Source: SZUA-368 sp028533045 (lineage in GTDB: Bacteria > Spirochaetota > Spirochaetia > DSM-2461). Taken from it: a DNA stretch of 64,000 nt. The stretch is from assembly GCA_050031985.1 (NCBI GenBank), contig JBNAIG010000025.1, positions 1 to 64,000 on the forward strand, written 5' to 3'. Positions 48,923 to 59,107 of this stretch are shown here, piece after piece (within the stretch, counting starts at the first letter, position 1; each line of letters opens with the position of its first letter). Under the pieces are notes generated by a model, which searched no databases, was not told the DNA's origin, and saw only the letters and a list, made by a program, of their open reading frames with translations. Position numbers and translations under genes: made by a program.

Positions 48923-49875
48923 TGATGAGAATACTGTTTGCCGGGACACCGGATATGGCGGTTCCCTCCCTGGAAGCGTTGAACGAATGCTTTGAGGTGT
49001 GCGGTGTTTTGACCAATCCGGACAAAGCCAAGGGGCGGGGACGAAAGCTTCATCCCTCTCCGGTTAAAGCAAAGGCCCTGGAACTGGGGATTCCCGTACT
49101 CCAGCCGGAAAAGCTGAACGAAGAAGCCCGGGAGGAAATCAGCGCTCTCAAGCCGGATGTACTGGTGTGTATTGCCTATGGGAAAATCCTGCGTCAGGCT
49201 GTTCTGGATCTTTTTCCTCAGGGTGCGGTGAATCTTCATCCTTCTTTACTTCCCAAATACCGCGGAGCATCTCCCGTTTCGGAAGCGATTAAAAATGGCG
49301 ACAAGGAAACGGCCGTTACTATTCAGAAAATGGCCCTTAAAATGGATTCCGGCGATATTCTTTTTCAGAAACCCTATCTCCTTGACGGAACGGAGACTAC
49401 CGGAAGCTTTTTGGAAAGAGTTTCCCGAGACGGAGCCCTTTATATGGTGGAAGTTCTGACGAAAATGGAAAAGGGAGAGCTGACCGGCATTCCCCAGGAT
49501 GACGAGCGAGCCACCTACTGTTCCAAAGTAAATAAGGAAGACGGTCTAATAGACTGGAACGCTCCTGCTGCAGAGATTGAAAGGCTGATTCGGGCCTATT
49601 CTCCTTCTCCGGGAGGATTTACTTTCTGGAACGATCAGATTCTCTTTGTAAGAAAGGCTTCTATTGATGATTTAAGCTGGAAGGGAGAAGGCACGCCCCA
49701 TCCCGGACAGGTCCTTGGTGTAGACAAGAGACGGGGAATTCTGGTACAAACAGGAGACGGACTTATCTGTCTTGAGGAGCTTCAGCTCCAATCCCGGAAA
49801 TCGCTGGACTTCAAGTCCTTTTTAAACGGGGTAAAAGATTTTCTCGATACCACTCTGGGAGAGGTTAATGGCTAA
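48922..49875 (+). CDS. fmt: Methionyl-tRNA formyltransferase
   Basis: Fmt formylates initiator Met-tRNA using 10-formyl-tetrahydrofolate. The 317-residue protein has the start MRILFAGTPDMAVPSLEAL, the catalytic region NLHPSLLPKYRGASPV, and a C-terminal tRNA-binding OB-like domain. Two adjacent ATGs (48922, 48925) are possible, and GAGGAGG precedes them. The end overlaps the PASTA gene. Confidence 0.97.
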   Translation: MMRILFAGTPDMAVPSLEALNECFEVCGVLTNPDKAKGRGRKLHPSPVKAKALELGIPVLQPEKLNEEAREEISALKPDVLVCIAYGKILRQAVLDLFPQGAVNLHPSLLPKYRGASPVSEAIKNGDKETAVTIQKMALKMDSGDILFQKPYLLDGTETTGSFLERVSRDGALYMVEVLTKMEKGELTGIPQDDERATYCSKVNKEDGLIDWNAPAAEIERLIRAYSPSPGGFTFWNDQILFVRKASIDDLSWKGEGTPHPGQVLGVDKRRGILVQTGDGLICLEELQLQSRKSLDFKSFLNGVKDFLDTTLGEVNG

Positions 49876-50929
49876 GGCATCTTTTTTTAATAACGGGGGA
49901 AACAAAAAGGCTCCCGACGATTCTCTTTTGCACAAAGAACATAACGAAACGGCCCAGGAGCAGGACTTCTTTAAGAAGGCTGTGTATATTATCCTTATTC
50001 TTTTTGGGGTAATGCTTTTTACTTTTGCCGTTACTTTTTTTGCTTCCGTCCGGGGCGGAGAGAAGACTCTCATTCCCAATGTTGTGGGCGAACAGGTGAC
50101 CGATGCCCTCATTACCTTGCAGGAAAGGGAGCTTTATCCCAAAGTTTTGGTTAAATTTACCGATGATCCAAAAGAAAAGAATACCATTATAGCCCAAAGT
50201 CCCAAACCGGGAACCAGTGTAAAGGCTGGCCGCCGGGTCATTCTTACTATTAGTAAGGGAGCGGTTGTGGAAAACGTGGGAAATTACGTGGGAAGCGAAC
50301 TGGATGAGGTTCGGGCCAATCTGCAGACCCTTTTTGCCACTTATAAGCCTCTTCTTCAGATTGCCGAGGTTATCTATCAGCACTCCGACGAACCGGTGGG
50401 TACTATTCTGGCTCAAGAGCCGGCTCCGGGAACGGAAGTTACCGAGCTCACCGATCTTACCTTTATTGTAAGCCGCGGTATGGACGAAGGTATGTATAAG
50501 GTGGAAAACTTCAACGGAATGGGTTATGACGAGGTCGTACAGATTCTGAGCGAGCAGAACATTCCCTTTATCTTTGATATCGATTCGGGAGCTCCCGCCC
50601 AGCGTGAGGCGGTTGTCTTTAAGCAGAATCCCCCTATTGGAGACTATGTGGAACTGGGTGTTCCCATTGAGCTGACTATTAACGGTTTGAGCAAGGTTCC
50701 CCGGGGAATGGTTTTTGGACTGTTCGAGTATCAGTTGCCGGTTTACATGATTCCCGTAACTGTTCAGTTGGAACGGCAGGTCGAAGGTCAGGAACCGGAA
50801 ATCATTTTTACTACGAAATACCCGGGCGGAAGGATTTCCGTTCCCTATATGGAAGAAGAGGGAACAACTCTGGTTCTATATGTTTCCTATAAGGAGAAGA
50901 CTCGAATCCTGTTGGATTCTCAAGAATAA
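49868..50929 (+). CDS. PASTA-domain membrane protein without kinase
   Basis: The 353-residue protein has a basic cytoplasmic N-terminus of about 35 residues, one membrane helix (about 37-60: AVYIILILFGVMLFTFAVTF) and three PASTA repeats outside (about 68-275: IPNVVGEQVTDALITLQERE; AQEPAPGTEV; KQNPPIGDYVELG). PASTA domains bind peptidoglycan stem peptides and usually belong to Ser/Thr kinases or penicillin-binding proteins, but here neither is attached. It overlaps the end of fmt and closes the def-fmt operon before a terminator. Confidence 0.85.
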   Translation: MAKASFFNNGGNKKAPDDSLLHKEHNETAQEQDFFKKAVYIILILFGVMLFTFAVTFFASVRGGEKTLIPNVVGEQVTDALITLQERELYPKVLVKFTDDPKEKNTIIAQSPKPGTSVKAGRRVILTISKGAVVENVGNYVGSELDEVRANLQTLFATYKPLLQIAEVIYQHSDEPVGTILAQEPAPGTEVTELTDLTFIVSRGMDEGMYKVENFNGMGYDEVVQILSEQNIPFIFDIDSGAPAQREAVVFKQNPPIGDYVELGVPIELTINGLSKVPRGMVFGLFEYQLPVYMIPVTVQLERQVEGQEPEIIFTTKYPGGRISVPYMEEEGTTLVLYVSYKEKTRILLDSQE

Positions 50930-50950
50930 ACATCTATTATTTAGTTAATG

Positions 50951-50979
50951 AACTGCCTGTAAAAGGGCGGTTTTTTTTT
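50951..50979 (+). terminator. Intrinsic terminator of def-fmt-PASTA
   Basis: AACTGCC pairs with GGGCGGTT (one wobble) around a TGTAAAA loop, followed by nine T. Confidence 0.75.
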
Positions 50980-51006
50980 GCTTTTTGGAGTTCCGTAGCC
51001 TATAAT
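50978..51006 (+). promoter_or_regulatory. Sigma-70 promoter of the GGDEF-EAL gene
   Basis: TTGCTT, a 17-bp spacer and a perfect TATAAT, 29 nt before the ATG. Confidence 0.6.
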
Positions 51007-51035
51007 TTAAACCAGTATTTCCCGGAGATAGGATA

Positions 51036-54000
51036 ATGAACTACAGGAATTTCTCCATTAGTCACAAGCTGTTTTTTTCTTTTGCGGTGGTCTTTTTTTT
51101 GGTCATGAGTCTGCTTTTTTTGGCCCTTCATTTTTTTACCAGCCGGGGGATACATAATGCCATCATCCAGGAGCTGGAAACCAGTAACAGGCTTGCCACG
51201 GAAATCATTTACAGTCAGGCAGAAGCAACTATCCGAAGCCAACTCAAAAGCCTTGTCGTTGGGGCTTTGGGGGCCATCGAGTATATAGACAAGCAGGGAG
51301 TGGTTTACGGTAAGAGCCTGGAAGAGCGTCAGAATGATGCGGAAGATTTTTTGGCTGGTATCAAGGTAGGTGAAACCGGTTATCCCTACGTCCTTAATAG
51401 TCAGGGCGTATTTCAATATCATCCCTATTATGAAACTGACGGTTCATCTCTTATGGAATATGAATTTGTCAGGAAACAGATTCGCAGCCGCAGGGGCTAT
51501 ATGGCCTATAGTTGGGCTAATCCGGGAGAGACTGTTAACCGGGACAAGGTCCTCTATATGGAACGCTATATGCCCTGGGACTGGATCATTACCATATCTG
51601 CTTATAGAGAAGAGTTCAACCGCATTGTTTCCCTTGAGGATTTACGTGATTCCATAGAAAAGGTAAAGATACGTGATAAGGGATATTTCTTTGTCATGGA
51701 CCTGGAAGGACATCTTTTGATTCATCCTACTATGGAAGGGGTTTATTACAGGGATGTTGCCAATGAGGAAAATCTGGACTTATCTTTTTATGAAGAAATG
51801 CTTCAAACGCGAAACGGGCGGATTGAGTATGAGTGGTATGCACCGAAAGAGGAAGGGATCTTCCAGAAAATGGTAATTTATCGCTACTTACCCGAGTTGG
51901 ACTGGATTGTCGCCGCTTCCATCTACCTGGACGACTATTCAGACACACGGGATATTATTAATACGTCTCTCACCCTATTTCTTATTCTTGCGGCTGTGCT
52001 CTTTCTGATAGCCAGTAAACGAATGGCCAGTCTCATTACAAGACCGTTGAAAGAGCTGATTCGTTCCTTTGATACCCCCCTTGAGGATAATCATATTAAG
52101 GATGAGATTCGCCAGGTGGCCAATCAGGTTCATTCCTATATGAATGCCCTGAATATGGAAACGAATATGAGAAAGATTACGGAGGAGAAAAACCGTATTC
52201 TGGCAGAGTTCCCCGAGGGTAATCCCTTCCCCGTCCTGAGGGTGGGGCGGAATAATCGGATTCTCTATGCTAATCCACCGGCCAGGACGCTGTTAGATGA
52301 TTGGGGGACCGGACTTCACATGCTTTTGCCAGAGGAGCTTTTCCAGCAGATAAAGGAGTTTTCCGGGGAATTCGGAAGTCTTGAGTATCAGGTGGGTGAA
52401 AAGACCTATAACATTATGATGTCCTTCTATGAGGATCAGCAAGCCTACTATCTTTTAGTGGTGGATATTACCGATCACAAGAGAAGTGAAGCTCTTATGC
52501 TTATGTCGGAGAGTGTTTTTTACAATACCATGGAGGGGATTGTTATTACCGATCCGGAAGGAACTATACAGCGGGTTAATAACGCTTTTCAGGATATTAC
52601 CGGTTACAGCGCAGAAGAAGCTATTGGAGAAAATCCCCGTATTTTGAAGTCCGATCGTCATGAGGATGATTTTTATAAAGAGATGTGGGAGACCTTGATA
52701 AGCAAGGGGACATGGGCCGGGGAGATCTGGAACCGCCGGAAGAATGGTGATCCCTATCCTGAATGGCTTACCATTAACAGCATTAAAGATGAAATGGGCC
52801 AGCTAATGCATTATGTGGCCCTTTTTAGGGATATTTCCGATCTGAAGAGGAGTGAAGAAGAGCTGCGTCATCAAGCCTATCACGATTCCCTTACAGGGCT
52901 TCCCAATCGTATGCTTTTTGAAGACCGCCTCTCCCGGGAGATCATACGGGCGGAACGGGAAAACAGTATCATGGCGGTTATTTTTCTGGATATGGATAAC
53001 TTTAAGACAATTAACGACAGCCTGGGCCACCATGTGGGTGACTCTTTTTTGGTGAATATTGCCGACCGTCTCAAGAAAGCCTGTCGGGAGGACGATACGG
53101 TCGCCCGGTTGGGGGGGGATGAGTTTGTCATTCTCCTGCCAAATATGCAGCTGGATAGGAATATCGTACGTATTGTAAAACGACTCCAGTTCTCCCTGGG
53201 GGAATCACTTTTTTTTGATAATAATGAGATTGTGCCTTCCGCCAGTATTGGAATAACCTTTTACCCTAACGATGGTAAAAACGCCCAGCTTCTTATGAAA
53301 AATGCCGATATGGCCATGTACAAATCAAAGCAGGGAGAGAAAGGCAGCTATTCCTTTTATAATCAGAAAATGAGTAAGCGATTTTATAAGCGGATTGAGC
53401 TGGAAGGACGATTAAAGAACGCCTTGAAGAATAATGAGATTCGCATTGCCTATCAGCCTAAAGTCAGTCCCCAAACGGAACTGATTGAGGGATTTGAAGC
53501 TCTCATACGTTGGGAAAGTGCCGATTTGGGAATGATTCCCCCCACCGATTTCATTGACTTGGCCGAGGAGACGGGCTATATAATGGAATTGGGGGATTGG
53601 GTTCTGGAAAAATCGCTCTATGACTTAAGGGATTTTGAGAAGGTTGTCGGTCGGGATCTGGAGATGGCCGTGAACCTTTCGGCCCGTCAATTTAAAGACA
53701 CCCATATGGTGGAACGGATAGAGCAGATTCTCGGGAGCTCCCCCGTGGACAGGAGTCATGTGAATCTGGAAATTACAGAAAATATGGCTATGGAAAACCC
53801 GGACCGGATTTTTGATATATTGGAACAGTTATACAATCTGAATGTGAAAATTTCCATAGACGATTTTGGGACGGGCTATTCCTCTTTTAGCTATCTGACC
53901 CTTTTTAAAACAAACTCCCTAAAGATTGATAAATCCTTTGTGGACGGTACGCCGGAGAATGAGAAAAAAAGCGCCGTAGTACGGAACATCATTGAACTGT

Positions 54001-54176
54001 CCCATATATTGGGAATGGAAGTGGTGGCCGAAGGGGTGGAAAGCAGAGAGCAGGCTGACTTTTTACGGCAGGCCGGTTGTGAGCTGATTCAGGGGTATTA
54101 CTACTCCAAGCCTCTCTTTAAAAGTGAGATGATACGTTTCCTGGGAGATCGTGAAAAGAGCCTCGCCGAGAGTTAA
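51036..54176 (+). CDS. Cache-PAS-GGDEF-EAL cyclic-di-GMP enzyme
   Basis: This 1046-residue sensor enzyme has one helix at about 13-35 and two periplasmic Cache units (VGETGYPYVLNSQGVFQYHP; IRDKGYFFVMDLEGHLLIHP). A second helix at about 308-328 follows, then one or two PAS domains (ITDPEGTIQRVNNAFQDITG), GGDEF (RLGGDEFVILLP, intact) and EAL (GFEALIRWES, DDFGTGYSSFSYL, VVAEGVES, intact). It can in principle both make and break cyclic-di-GMP in response to an external ligand. GGAG precedes the ATG. Its stop overlaps the stop of the convergent chemoreceptor gene by 4 nt (TTAA). Confidence 0.95.
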   Translation: MNYRNFSISHKLFFSFAVVFFLVMSLLFLALHFFTSRGIHNAIIQELETSNRLATEIIYSQAEATIRSQLKSLVVGALGAIEYIDKQGVVYGKSLEERQNDAEDFLAGIKVGETGYPYVLNSQGVFQYHPYYETDGSSLMEYEFVRKQIRSRRGYMAYSWANPGETVNRDKVLYMERYMPWDWIITISAYREEFNRIVSLEDLRDSIEKVKIRDKGYFFVMDLEGHLLIHPTMEGVYYRDVANEENLDLSFYEEMLQTRNGRIEYEWYAPKEEGIFQKMVIYRYLPELDWIVAASIYLDDYSDTRDIINTSLTLFLILAAVLFLIASKRMASLITRPLKELIRSFDTPLEDNHIKDEIRQVANQVHSYMNALNMETNMRKITEEKNRILAEFPEGNPFPVLRVGRNNRILYANPPARTLLDDWGTGLHMLLPEELFQQIKEFSGEFGSLEYQVGEKTYNIMMSFYEDQQAYYLLVVDITDHKRSEALMLMSESVFYNTMEGIVITDPEGTIQRVNNAFQDITGYSAEEAIGENPRILKSDRHEDDFYKEMWETLISKGTWAGEIWNRRKNGDPYPEWLTINSIKDEMGQLMHYVALFRDISDLKRSEEELRHQAYHDSLTGLPNRMLFEDRLSREIIRAERENSIMAVIFLDMDNFKTINDSLGHHVGDSFLVNIADRLKKACREDDTVARLGGDEFVILLPNMQLDRNIVRIVKRLQFSLGESLFFDNNEIVPSASIGITFYPNDGKNAQLLMKNADMAMYKSKQGEKGSYSFYNQKMSKRFYKRIELEGRLKNALKNNEIRIAYQPKVSPQTELIEGFEALIRWESADLGMIPPTDFIDLAEETGYIMELGDWVLEKSLYDLRDFEKVVGRDLEMAVNLSARQFKDTHMVERIEQILGSSPVDRSHVNLEITENMAMENPDRIFDILEQLYNLNVKISIDDFGTGYSSFSYLTLFKTNSLKIDKSFVDGTPENEKKSAVVRNIIELSHILGMEVVAEGVESREQADFLRQAGCELIQGYYYSKPLFKSEMIRFLGDREKSLAES

Positions 54177-55957
54177 ATGGTAAACTGGCCAATTTCTTCC
54201 CGGACACTTTCTGCCGTAGCCTCCGAGGCCAGAGAAATCTGACTTAAATCTTCCATGGCGTGGGTTATTTCATTGATCCCCAGGCTGACTTCTTTTATTC
54301 CCCCCACTATGGAATGGGACATATCGCGCAGGTTTTCCATAGAGTGGTTGGCAGAGAGAGTACTCCTATCTATTTCTCCCGAGGCTGTTTGAATTTGGTT
54401 TGTAATATCCGAGAGGGAACTAACGGCTTTTGTTATTTCTCCCGTTCCCTGTGATAATTCATCCATACTCTGCGTAATTTCCCGGAAGGTATCGGTAAAG
54501 CCGGATACTTCATGTTCTACCGTTTCGAAGGATTCCTTGTTCTCTTCCGAAGCTATCCGGGCCGATTCGACAATGGTGGAGATCTGATTCAGAGTGTCGT
54601 TGATGAGGTGGGCATTATTACCCGTATCTTCCGCCAGTTTGCGTATTTCTTCGGCAACCACGGCAAAACCGCGTCCGCTTTCACCGGCATGGGCCGCTTC
54701 AATGGCGGCGTTCATGGCTAATAAATTGGTTTGGGAGGCAATATTATTAATGACATCGGTTATGTTGTGCATATTGGAGGAGAGCTCGACGATTTGGCGG
54801 ATGGTGCTGTCCGTTTCAACCATATTCCCATGGGTATGTTGAATCTTTTCAATCAGAAGACCGGTTTGCCTATTCCTTTCGTCGCTCAGCTTGGCCACAT
54901 TGTTGATAGAGGCGGCCATTTCTTCTACGGAAGCGGAGGATTCGTTAACCGCACTGGATTGATGGACTATTTGCTTGGAGAGGGACTTGATGCTTGAGGC
55001 AATCCGATTGACTGCGGAGACCGAATCGTCTACCACCTGGTCCTGTTGTTCCATTTGGCGGGACATATTGGACATTGTCGCATCCATCTGCGTTATAGAA
55101 GAGGTGACTTCTATGGTGGCCTGGGAGAGTTGATGGTTTATTTCCTTGTCCCTGTCGGAAAGTTCTTCTATGTTGCGAATAAGCGAGCTGAGAGTCCCGA
55201 AGCTGGAATTGAAATCATTAATCAGTTTTCCGAATTCGTTCTTTCTCCTGTATTCTGTTTTTTCATTTAGAATTCCTGCCGCCAGGTTTTCCGTGTATCG
55301 ATTAATTTTAAGAAAGCCCCGGATAAGGGATTTCACAAAAGCGTAGGAAAGAGTAAGGCACAGAATAATAGCCACTAGAGAGGCGGTAAGAGACTGAACT
55401 CGGGTAAGGTGCTGATTTCGCAGAATCTCATTGAGACTAAGGAGTAATTCCTTTTCATGCTCTTCCACAAGGACCGTTAACTGCTCACTCATGGCGGCTG
55501 CATAGGGGTCGAATTCACCCATCATAACATTTCCCCCATCGGGACCTTCTTCAATATAGGTCTCTGCCATATCTCTACCTACCCGGTAGAAGTCATCCAG
55601 GCTATGGGACAGGATTATGAGTTTTTGCTGTACCTCCGGTTCTTCTTCGTGGGATTCAATGAGGTGTTCCAGTATTTTACGGGCATCGTCGTAGTAATAG
55701 ACGGCTTCGTCAAAGCCGTCATCATAGCCGGGATAGGCTCGGGTGGCGGATATATCGGTGAGCCATTGTTGTATTTGGATAACATCCTTTTCCAGGCTAA
55801 GAAAATCCAGTGTGTGAGGCAGAATTTCTTTTGATACATCACTTACGTGACTTTCTGTAAGGCGGCTTTTGGCAATTGTTAATACTGACAGGCAAATTAT
55901 AATAAGTAGGATGGTGGCAAAACCAACAATAAGAGCGTTTTTGAGGGATATATTCAC
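54173..55957 (-). CDS. Methyl-accepting chemotaxis protein
   Basis: The protein has a start helix (ALIVGFATILLIIICLSVLT), a helical periplasmic sensor of about 150 residues (four-helix type), a second helix, a HAMP region, and a long signalling coiled coil whose hairpin tip reads NLLAMNAAIEAAHAGESGRG. It should report to CheA/CheW. I choose GTG 55957 because GGGAG stands 7 nt before it. The longer frame starts at a TTG (55993) without such a site. It follows the hybrid kinase gene on the same strand. Confidence 0.93.
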   Translation of the reverse strand: MNISLKNALIVGFATILLIIICLSVLTIAKSRLTESHVSDVSKEILPHTLDFLSLEKDVIQIQQWLTDISATRAYPGYDDGFDEAVYYYDDARKILEHLIESHEEEPEVQQKLIILSHSLDDFYRVGRDMAETYIEEGPDGGNVMMGEFDPYAAAMSEQLTVLVEEHEKELLLSLNEILRNQHLTRVQSLTASLVAIILCLTLSYAFVKSLIRGFLKINRYTENLAAGILNEKTEYRRKNEFGKLINDFNSSFGTLSSLIRNIEELSDRDKEINHQLSQATIEVTSSITQMDATMSNMSRQMEQQDQVVDDSVSAVNRIASSIKSLSKQIVHQSSAVNESSASVEEMAASINNVAKLSDERNRQTGLLIEKIQHTHGNMVETDSTIRQIVELSSNMHNITDVINNIASQTNLLAMNAAIEAAHAGESGRGFAVVAEEIRKLAEDTGNNAHLINDTLNQISTIVESARIASEENKESFETVEHEVSGFTDTFREITQSMDELSQGTGEITKAVSSLSDITNQIQTASGEIDRSTLSANHSMENLRDMSHSIVGGIKEVSLGINEITHAMEDLSQISLASEATAESVREEIGQFTI

Positions 55958-56069
55958 TTTAAGACTCCCATACGGATTGAACTTTAATTTCAATTAAAAG
56001 TGATTTCTCTCTGAAAATCAAATAATGGGGGAAACGTTTCAGATTCTTCAGCTGAGGTATAATGGCGGT

Positions 56070-59069
56070 CTAAGCTTCAAGAAAACGGGCCAGGGTTTCC
56101 TGGAGAATTGTCATGGTGTAGGGCTTGGCAATGACTCCGGCCAAGCCGTTTTTTTCATGATCCGCCATAAGTTGTTCATCCGCATAGCCGCTTGAGATTA
56201 CTATTTTTGCCTCTTTGTCGAAGTTCAGAATATGGCGGGCTGTCTCTTTACCTCCGATTCCGCCGGGGATGGTCAAGTCCAGGATTACCAGGTCGAATTT
56301 CTCTCCTTTCTCATAGGCGTGCTTGTAAAGTTCCATTGCTTTTTTTCCTTCGGCACAGGTTTCAACCGTATAGGAGAATTGGTTTAGCATTTTTTCAAGA
56401 GTTTTCCGGATTATTGCTTCGTCATCCATCACCAGGATTTTTGCCTCCCCGAAGTGAGAGGCTTGGGGAAGGGGTGAGGGGGCTCGAGAATCCGGCTTAT
56501 CCTTACTCAGGGCGGGAAGATAAAGGATAAAGGTGGTGCCCTTTCCCAGACGGGATTTTACACTAATATGACCTCCGTGGCGGCGTACTATAGAATAGGT
56601 GGTGGCCAGTCCCAGGCCGGAGCCGGTCTCTTTGGTGGTGAAGTAGGGATCAAAAATACGTTCCAGGTGTTCCGGGGAGATACCGCTCCCTTCATCGCTA
56701 AGGGATATCTTGATGTAGTTCCCCCCGTCCAGTTCGGGGATTTGCCCTCCCGACAGCTTTTGATTCTCCAGGGTTAAGCTAATATGCCCTCCTTGAGGCA
56801 TGGCGTGGAGGGCGTTGATGGTAAGGTTGCCAAATACCTGCTGCATCTGGCCCTGATCTACATGGGCAAGCCACAGATTTTCGGGCAGGGTCATTTGCAG
56901 TTTCACGTTGCTGCCGGAAAGATTGAAGTTCACCACTTTACTGATTAAGTCCCCCAGGCTGAGTGATTGTTTGATAGGAGCTCCTCCCTTGGCAAAGGTA
57001 AGTAGCTGGTTGGTTAGCCGTGTGGCCGTATCCATAGATTCCTCTGCGGCATCGATAAAAGGATAGGAGGGATGATTCGGGTCAAGTTCACTTTTTGCCA
57101 GGGAAACATTACCGTAGAGACCGGTAAGAATGTTGTTGAAGTCATGGGCCAGTCCTCCCGCCAGGGTACCCAGGGTTTTAAGCTTGTCCAGGGTTAGTCT
57201 TTCCTCTTCCAGACGCTTTCTATCGGTGACGTCGACAAATAGGGATAGGAGGCTGTCCCCCAGGGGAATCCCGTAATTTTCGGCATTTTTCAGTGATCCG
57301 TCCCGACAGGTAATGGTGGTATCAAAGGGGCCAAAATAGCTTCCTTCCGCCCGGGCTTCTTTAAGGGCTTCTCCCCATATCAGCAGTCCTCTTTCCCGGA
57401 CTTTGTCATCGGGATAGGCCCGGTTCCACCACTGGTCAATGGAGCTTACTTCCTCCTCGCTGTAGCCAAACAGTTCAGTAAAAGAGTTGTTCCGGAAAGC
57501 GACTTTATTCTCTTCATTGGTTAGTACTACGGCAATGGGCAGACTTTGGAGGATATTGCGGAGGTCTTCTTCCGCTTTTTTTCGTTTCGTAATGTCCCGG
57601 ACTTCGGTAACCCTTATGTCCCGGCCTTTGTAGTTGATCTCCTTTGTCCGGAGAACCAGGGGGTATTTTGTTCCGTCCTTGCGGAGCCCGATTGTTTCAT
57701 AGCCCTCTTCATGATGGTTTTCTATGTAGTGCAAGACAATTTCCCGTGACTTGGGAATAAGAAGGTTCAGGCCGTTCATTCCAATCAGTTCTTCCGGTGA
57801 GTAGCCGGTTATTTGCGTAAGGCTTTCGTTGCAGTCCAGGATTATTCCCTTTTCATGAAGCATAACTCCTCCAAAGGTGGCTTCATGAAGAGCTTTGTAC
57901 CTGTCCTTTTCATCTTGCATACTCTTCTGGGCCTCAATCTTTTCCCGGAGCAAGTGGTTGGCGCTTGCTGCCATTTGATAGAGTTCTTCAAAACGGAGTT
58001 CGCTCGGTCCTATCTCTTTATCCTCGTGGGCGGCCTTGTCGAAGTAGGAGCTGAATTGGGACAAGTCTTTAAGTATCCAGTTTGTGATGAGTCGGAAAGA
58101 GAGAATAATAGAGACCATAACGATGAGGGTAAGAAAGACCGTATTCCTCAGATCTTCGTAGAGTTCCTTGTTTAACTGATTCTCCAGTTCTTTAATTCCC
58201 TCGTCTATATCATCTAAGTAGACTCCCGTTCCAATAAGCCACTCCCAGTCGGGAATGCCTCGGGCATAAACAATTTTTGGGCGTTCTTCACCCGTATCCG
58301 GCTTGGGCCACCAAAATTCGGTAAAGCCCCCTTCCGGCTGTTTGGCCAGGGCGATTAAGGCTTGACTTGTTTTGGTTCCGCGGCTGTCCTCCGTTTCCCA
58401 TAAATCCGTTCCGACCAGTTCAGGTTGGGAGCCGTGGGCCAGGTTGATTCCCTCCCAGGTACCTACAAAGAAGTAGCCGTTATTGTGTTTGCCATAGCGG
58501 TTGGCGCCTATCTGTTTTAGCAACTCTTTCTTAAGGCGGGCTTCCCGATTATTGAGGGAGAGGCCGGTTCCTATGATCCAGTCAAAGGGTTCGAACGGTT
58601 CGGAGTAGGTGAGGGAATCGTCATCTTTTATTTTTTCTCCATTGAGAAGGCTTATTCCGTCATTCTGACGGTAGATAAAATAGTAGGCCCCGTTCTCTTC
58701 AATATTCAGAGGGCTTAAGGCCTGGAGTATCATTTCCCGGACGGCGGCGGGAGAGGCCTGCCAGTTCTGATTATAAATGTTCCAGGCTGTTCTCAGCGCT
58801 TCCCTAGTTCTGTTCCGGGCGGTGAGCTGTGTCTCTTCTTCCAGAAGGGAACGTTTGTAGTCAATGGTACGGAGAACCGCTTCCATTTCGCTTTTGGTTA
58901 ACTCCTTTTGTTGTTCCACGTAATTTTGATGCATCTCCTCGGCGCGGACGTTAAAACTTGACCGGTTACTGTTTATTTGGAGAGCCAGAAAGATCAAAGT
59001 CATAAAAATAAGGGAGGCGAGAAAGAAAGTTTGTATCGTTGTAACCAGTCGGTTATGTCGAGATCTCAC
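56070..59069 (-). CDS. Hybrid sensor histidine kinase (Cache-PAS-PAS-HisKA-HATPase-REC)
   Basis: The 999-residue protein has an N-terminal helix, a periplasmic double-Cache-like sensor (IYRQNDGISLLNGEKIKD; NNGYFFVGTWEGINLAHGSQ), a second helix near 310-330 and two PAS domains. These are followed by the dimerisation domain with the phospho-His in LAHDFNNILTGLYGN, the ATPase domain (DEGSGISPEHLERIF, GSGLGLATTYSIV) and a C-terminal receiver (LVMDDEAIIRKTL, LVILDLTIPGG, AKPYTM). The HDFNN type resembles NtrB-like kinases. The start is GTG 59069, placed 7 nt after a -10 box with no ribosome binding site. The Hpt protein at 16902 could continue the relay. Confidence 0.93.
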   Translation of the reverse strand: MRSRHNRLVTTIQTFFLASLIFMTLIFLALQINSNRSSFNVRAEEMHQNYVEQQKELTKSEMEAVLRTIDYKRSLLEEETQLTARNRTREALRTAWNIYNQNWQASPAAVREMILQALSPLNIEENGAYYFIYRQNDGISLLNGEKIKDDDSLTYSEPFEPFDWIIGTGLSLNNREARLKKELLKQIGANRYGKHNNGYFFVGTWEGINLAHGSQPELVGTDLWETEDSRGTKTSQALIALAKQPEGGFTEFWWPKPDTGEERPKIVYARGIPDWEWLIGTGVYLDDIDEGIKELENQLNKELYEDLRNTVFLTLIVMVSIILSFRLITNWILKDLSQFSSYFDKAAHEDKEIGPSELRFEELYQMAASANHLLREKIEAQKSMQDEKDRYKALHEATFGGVMLHEKGIILDCNESLTQITGYSPEELIGMNGLNLLIPKSREIVLHYIENHHEEGYETIGLRKDGTKYPLVLRTKEINYKGRDIRVTEVRDITKRKKAEEDLRNILQSLPIAVVLTNEENKVAFRNNSFTELFGYSEEEVSSIDQWWNRAYPDDKVRERGLLIWGEALKEARAEGSYFGPFDTTITCRDGSLKNAENYGIPLGDSLLSLFVDVTDRKRLEEERLTLDKLKTLGTLAGGLAHDFNNILTGLYGNVSLAKSELDPNHPSYPFIDAAEESMDTATRLTNQLLTFAKGGAPIKQSLSLGDLISKVVNFNLSGSNVKLQMTLPENLWLAHVDQGQMQQVFGNLTINALHAMPQGGHISLTLENQKLSGGQIPELDGGNYIKISLSDEGSGISPEHLERIFDPYFTTKETGSGLGLATTYSIVRRHGGHISVKSRLGKGTTFILYLPALSKDKPDSRAPSPLPQASHFGEAKILVMDDEAIIRKTLEKMLNQFSYTVETCAEGKKAMELYKHAYEKGEKFDLVILDLTIPGGIGGKETARHILNFDKEAKIVISSGYADEQLMADHEKNGLAGVIAKPYTMTILQETLARFLEA

Positions 59070-59076
59070 GATATTA

Positions 59077-59105
59077 ATAGTAAGTTATGGGGCGGAAACA
59101 GTCAA
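59077..59105 (-). promoter_or_regulatory. Sigma-70 promoter of the hybrid kinase gene (leaderless)
   Basis: TTGACT (59105-59100), a 17-bp spacer and TACTAT (59082-59077), then 7 nt to GTG 59069. It lies across the stop region of the oxidoreductase gene. Confidence 0.6.
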
Positions 59106-59107
59106 AT

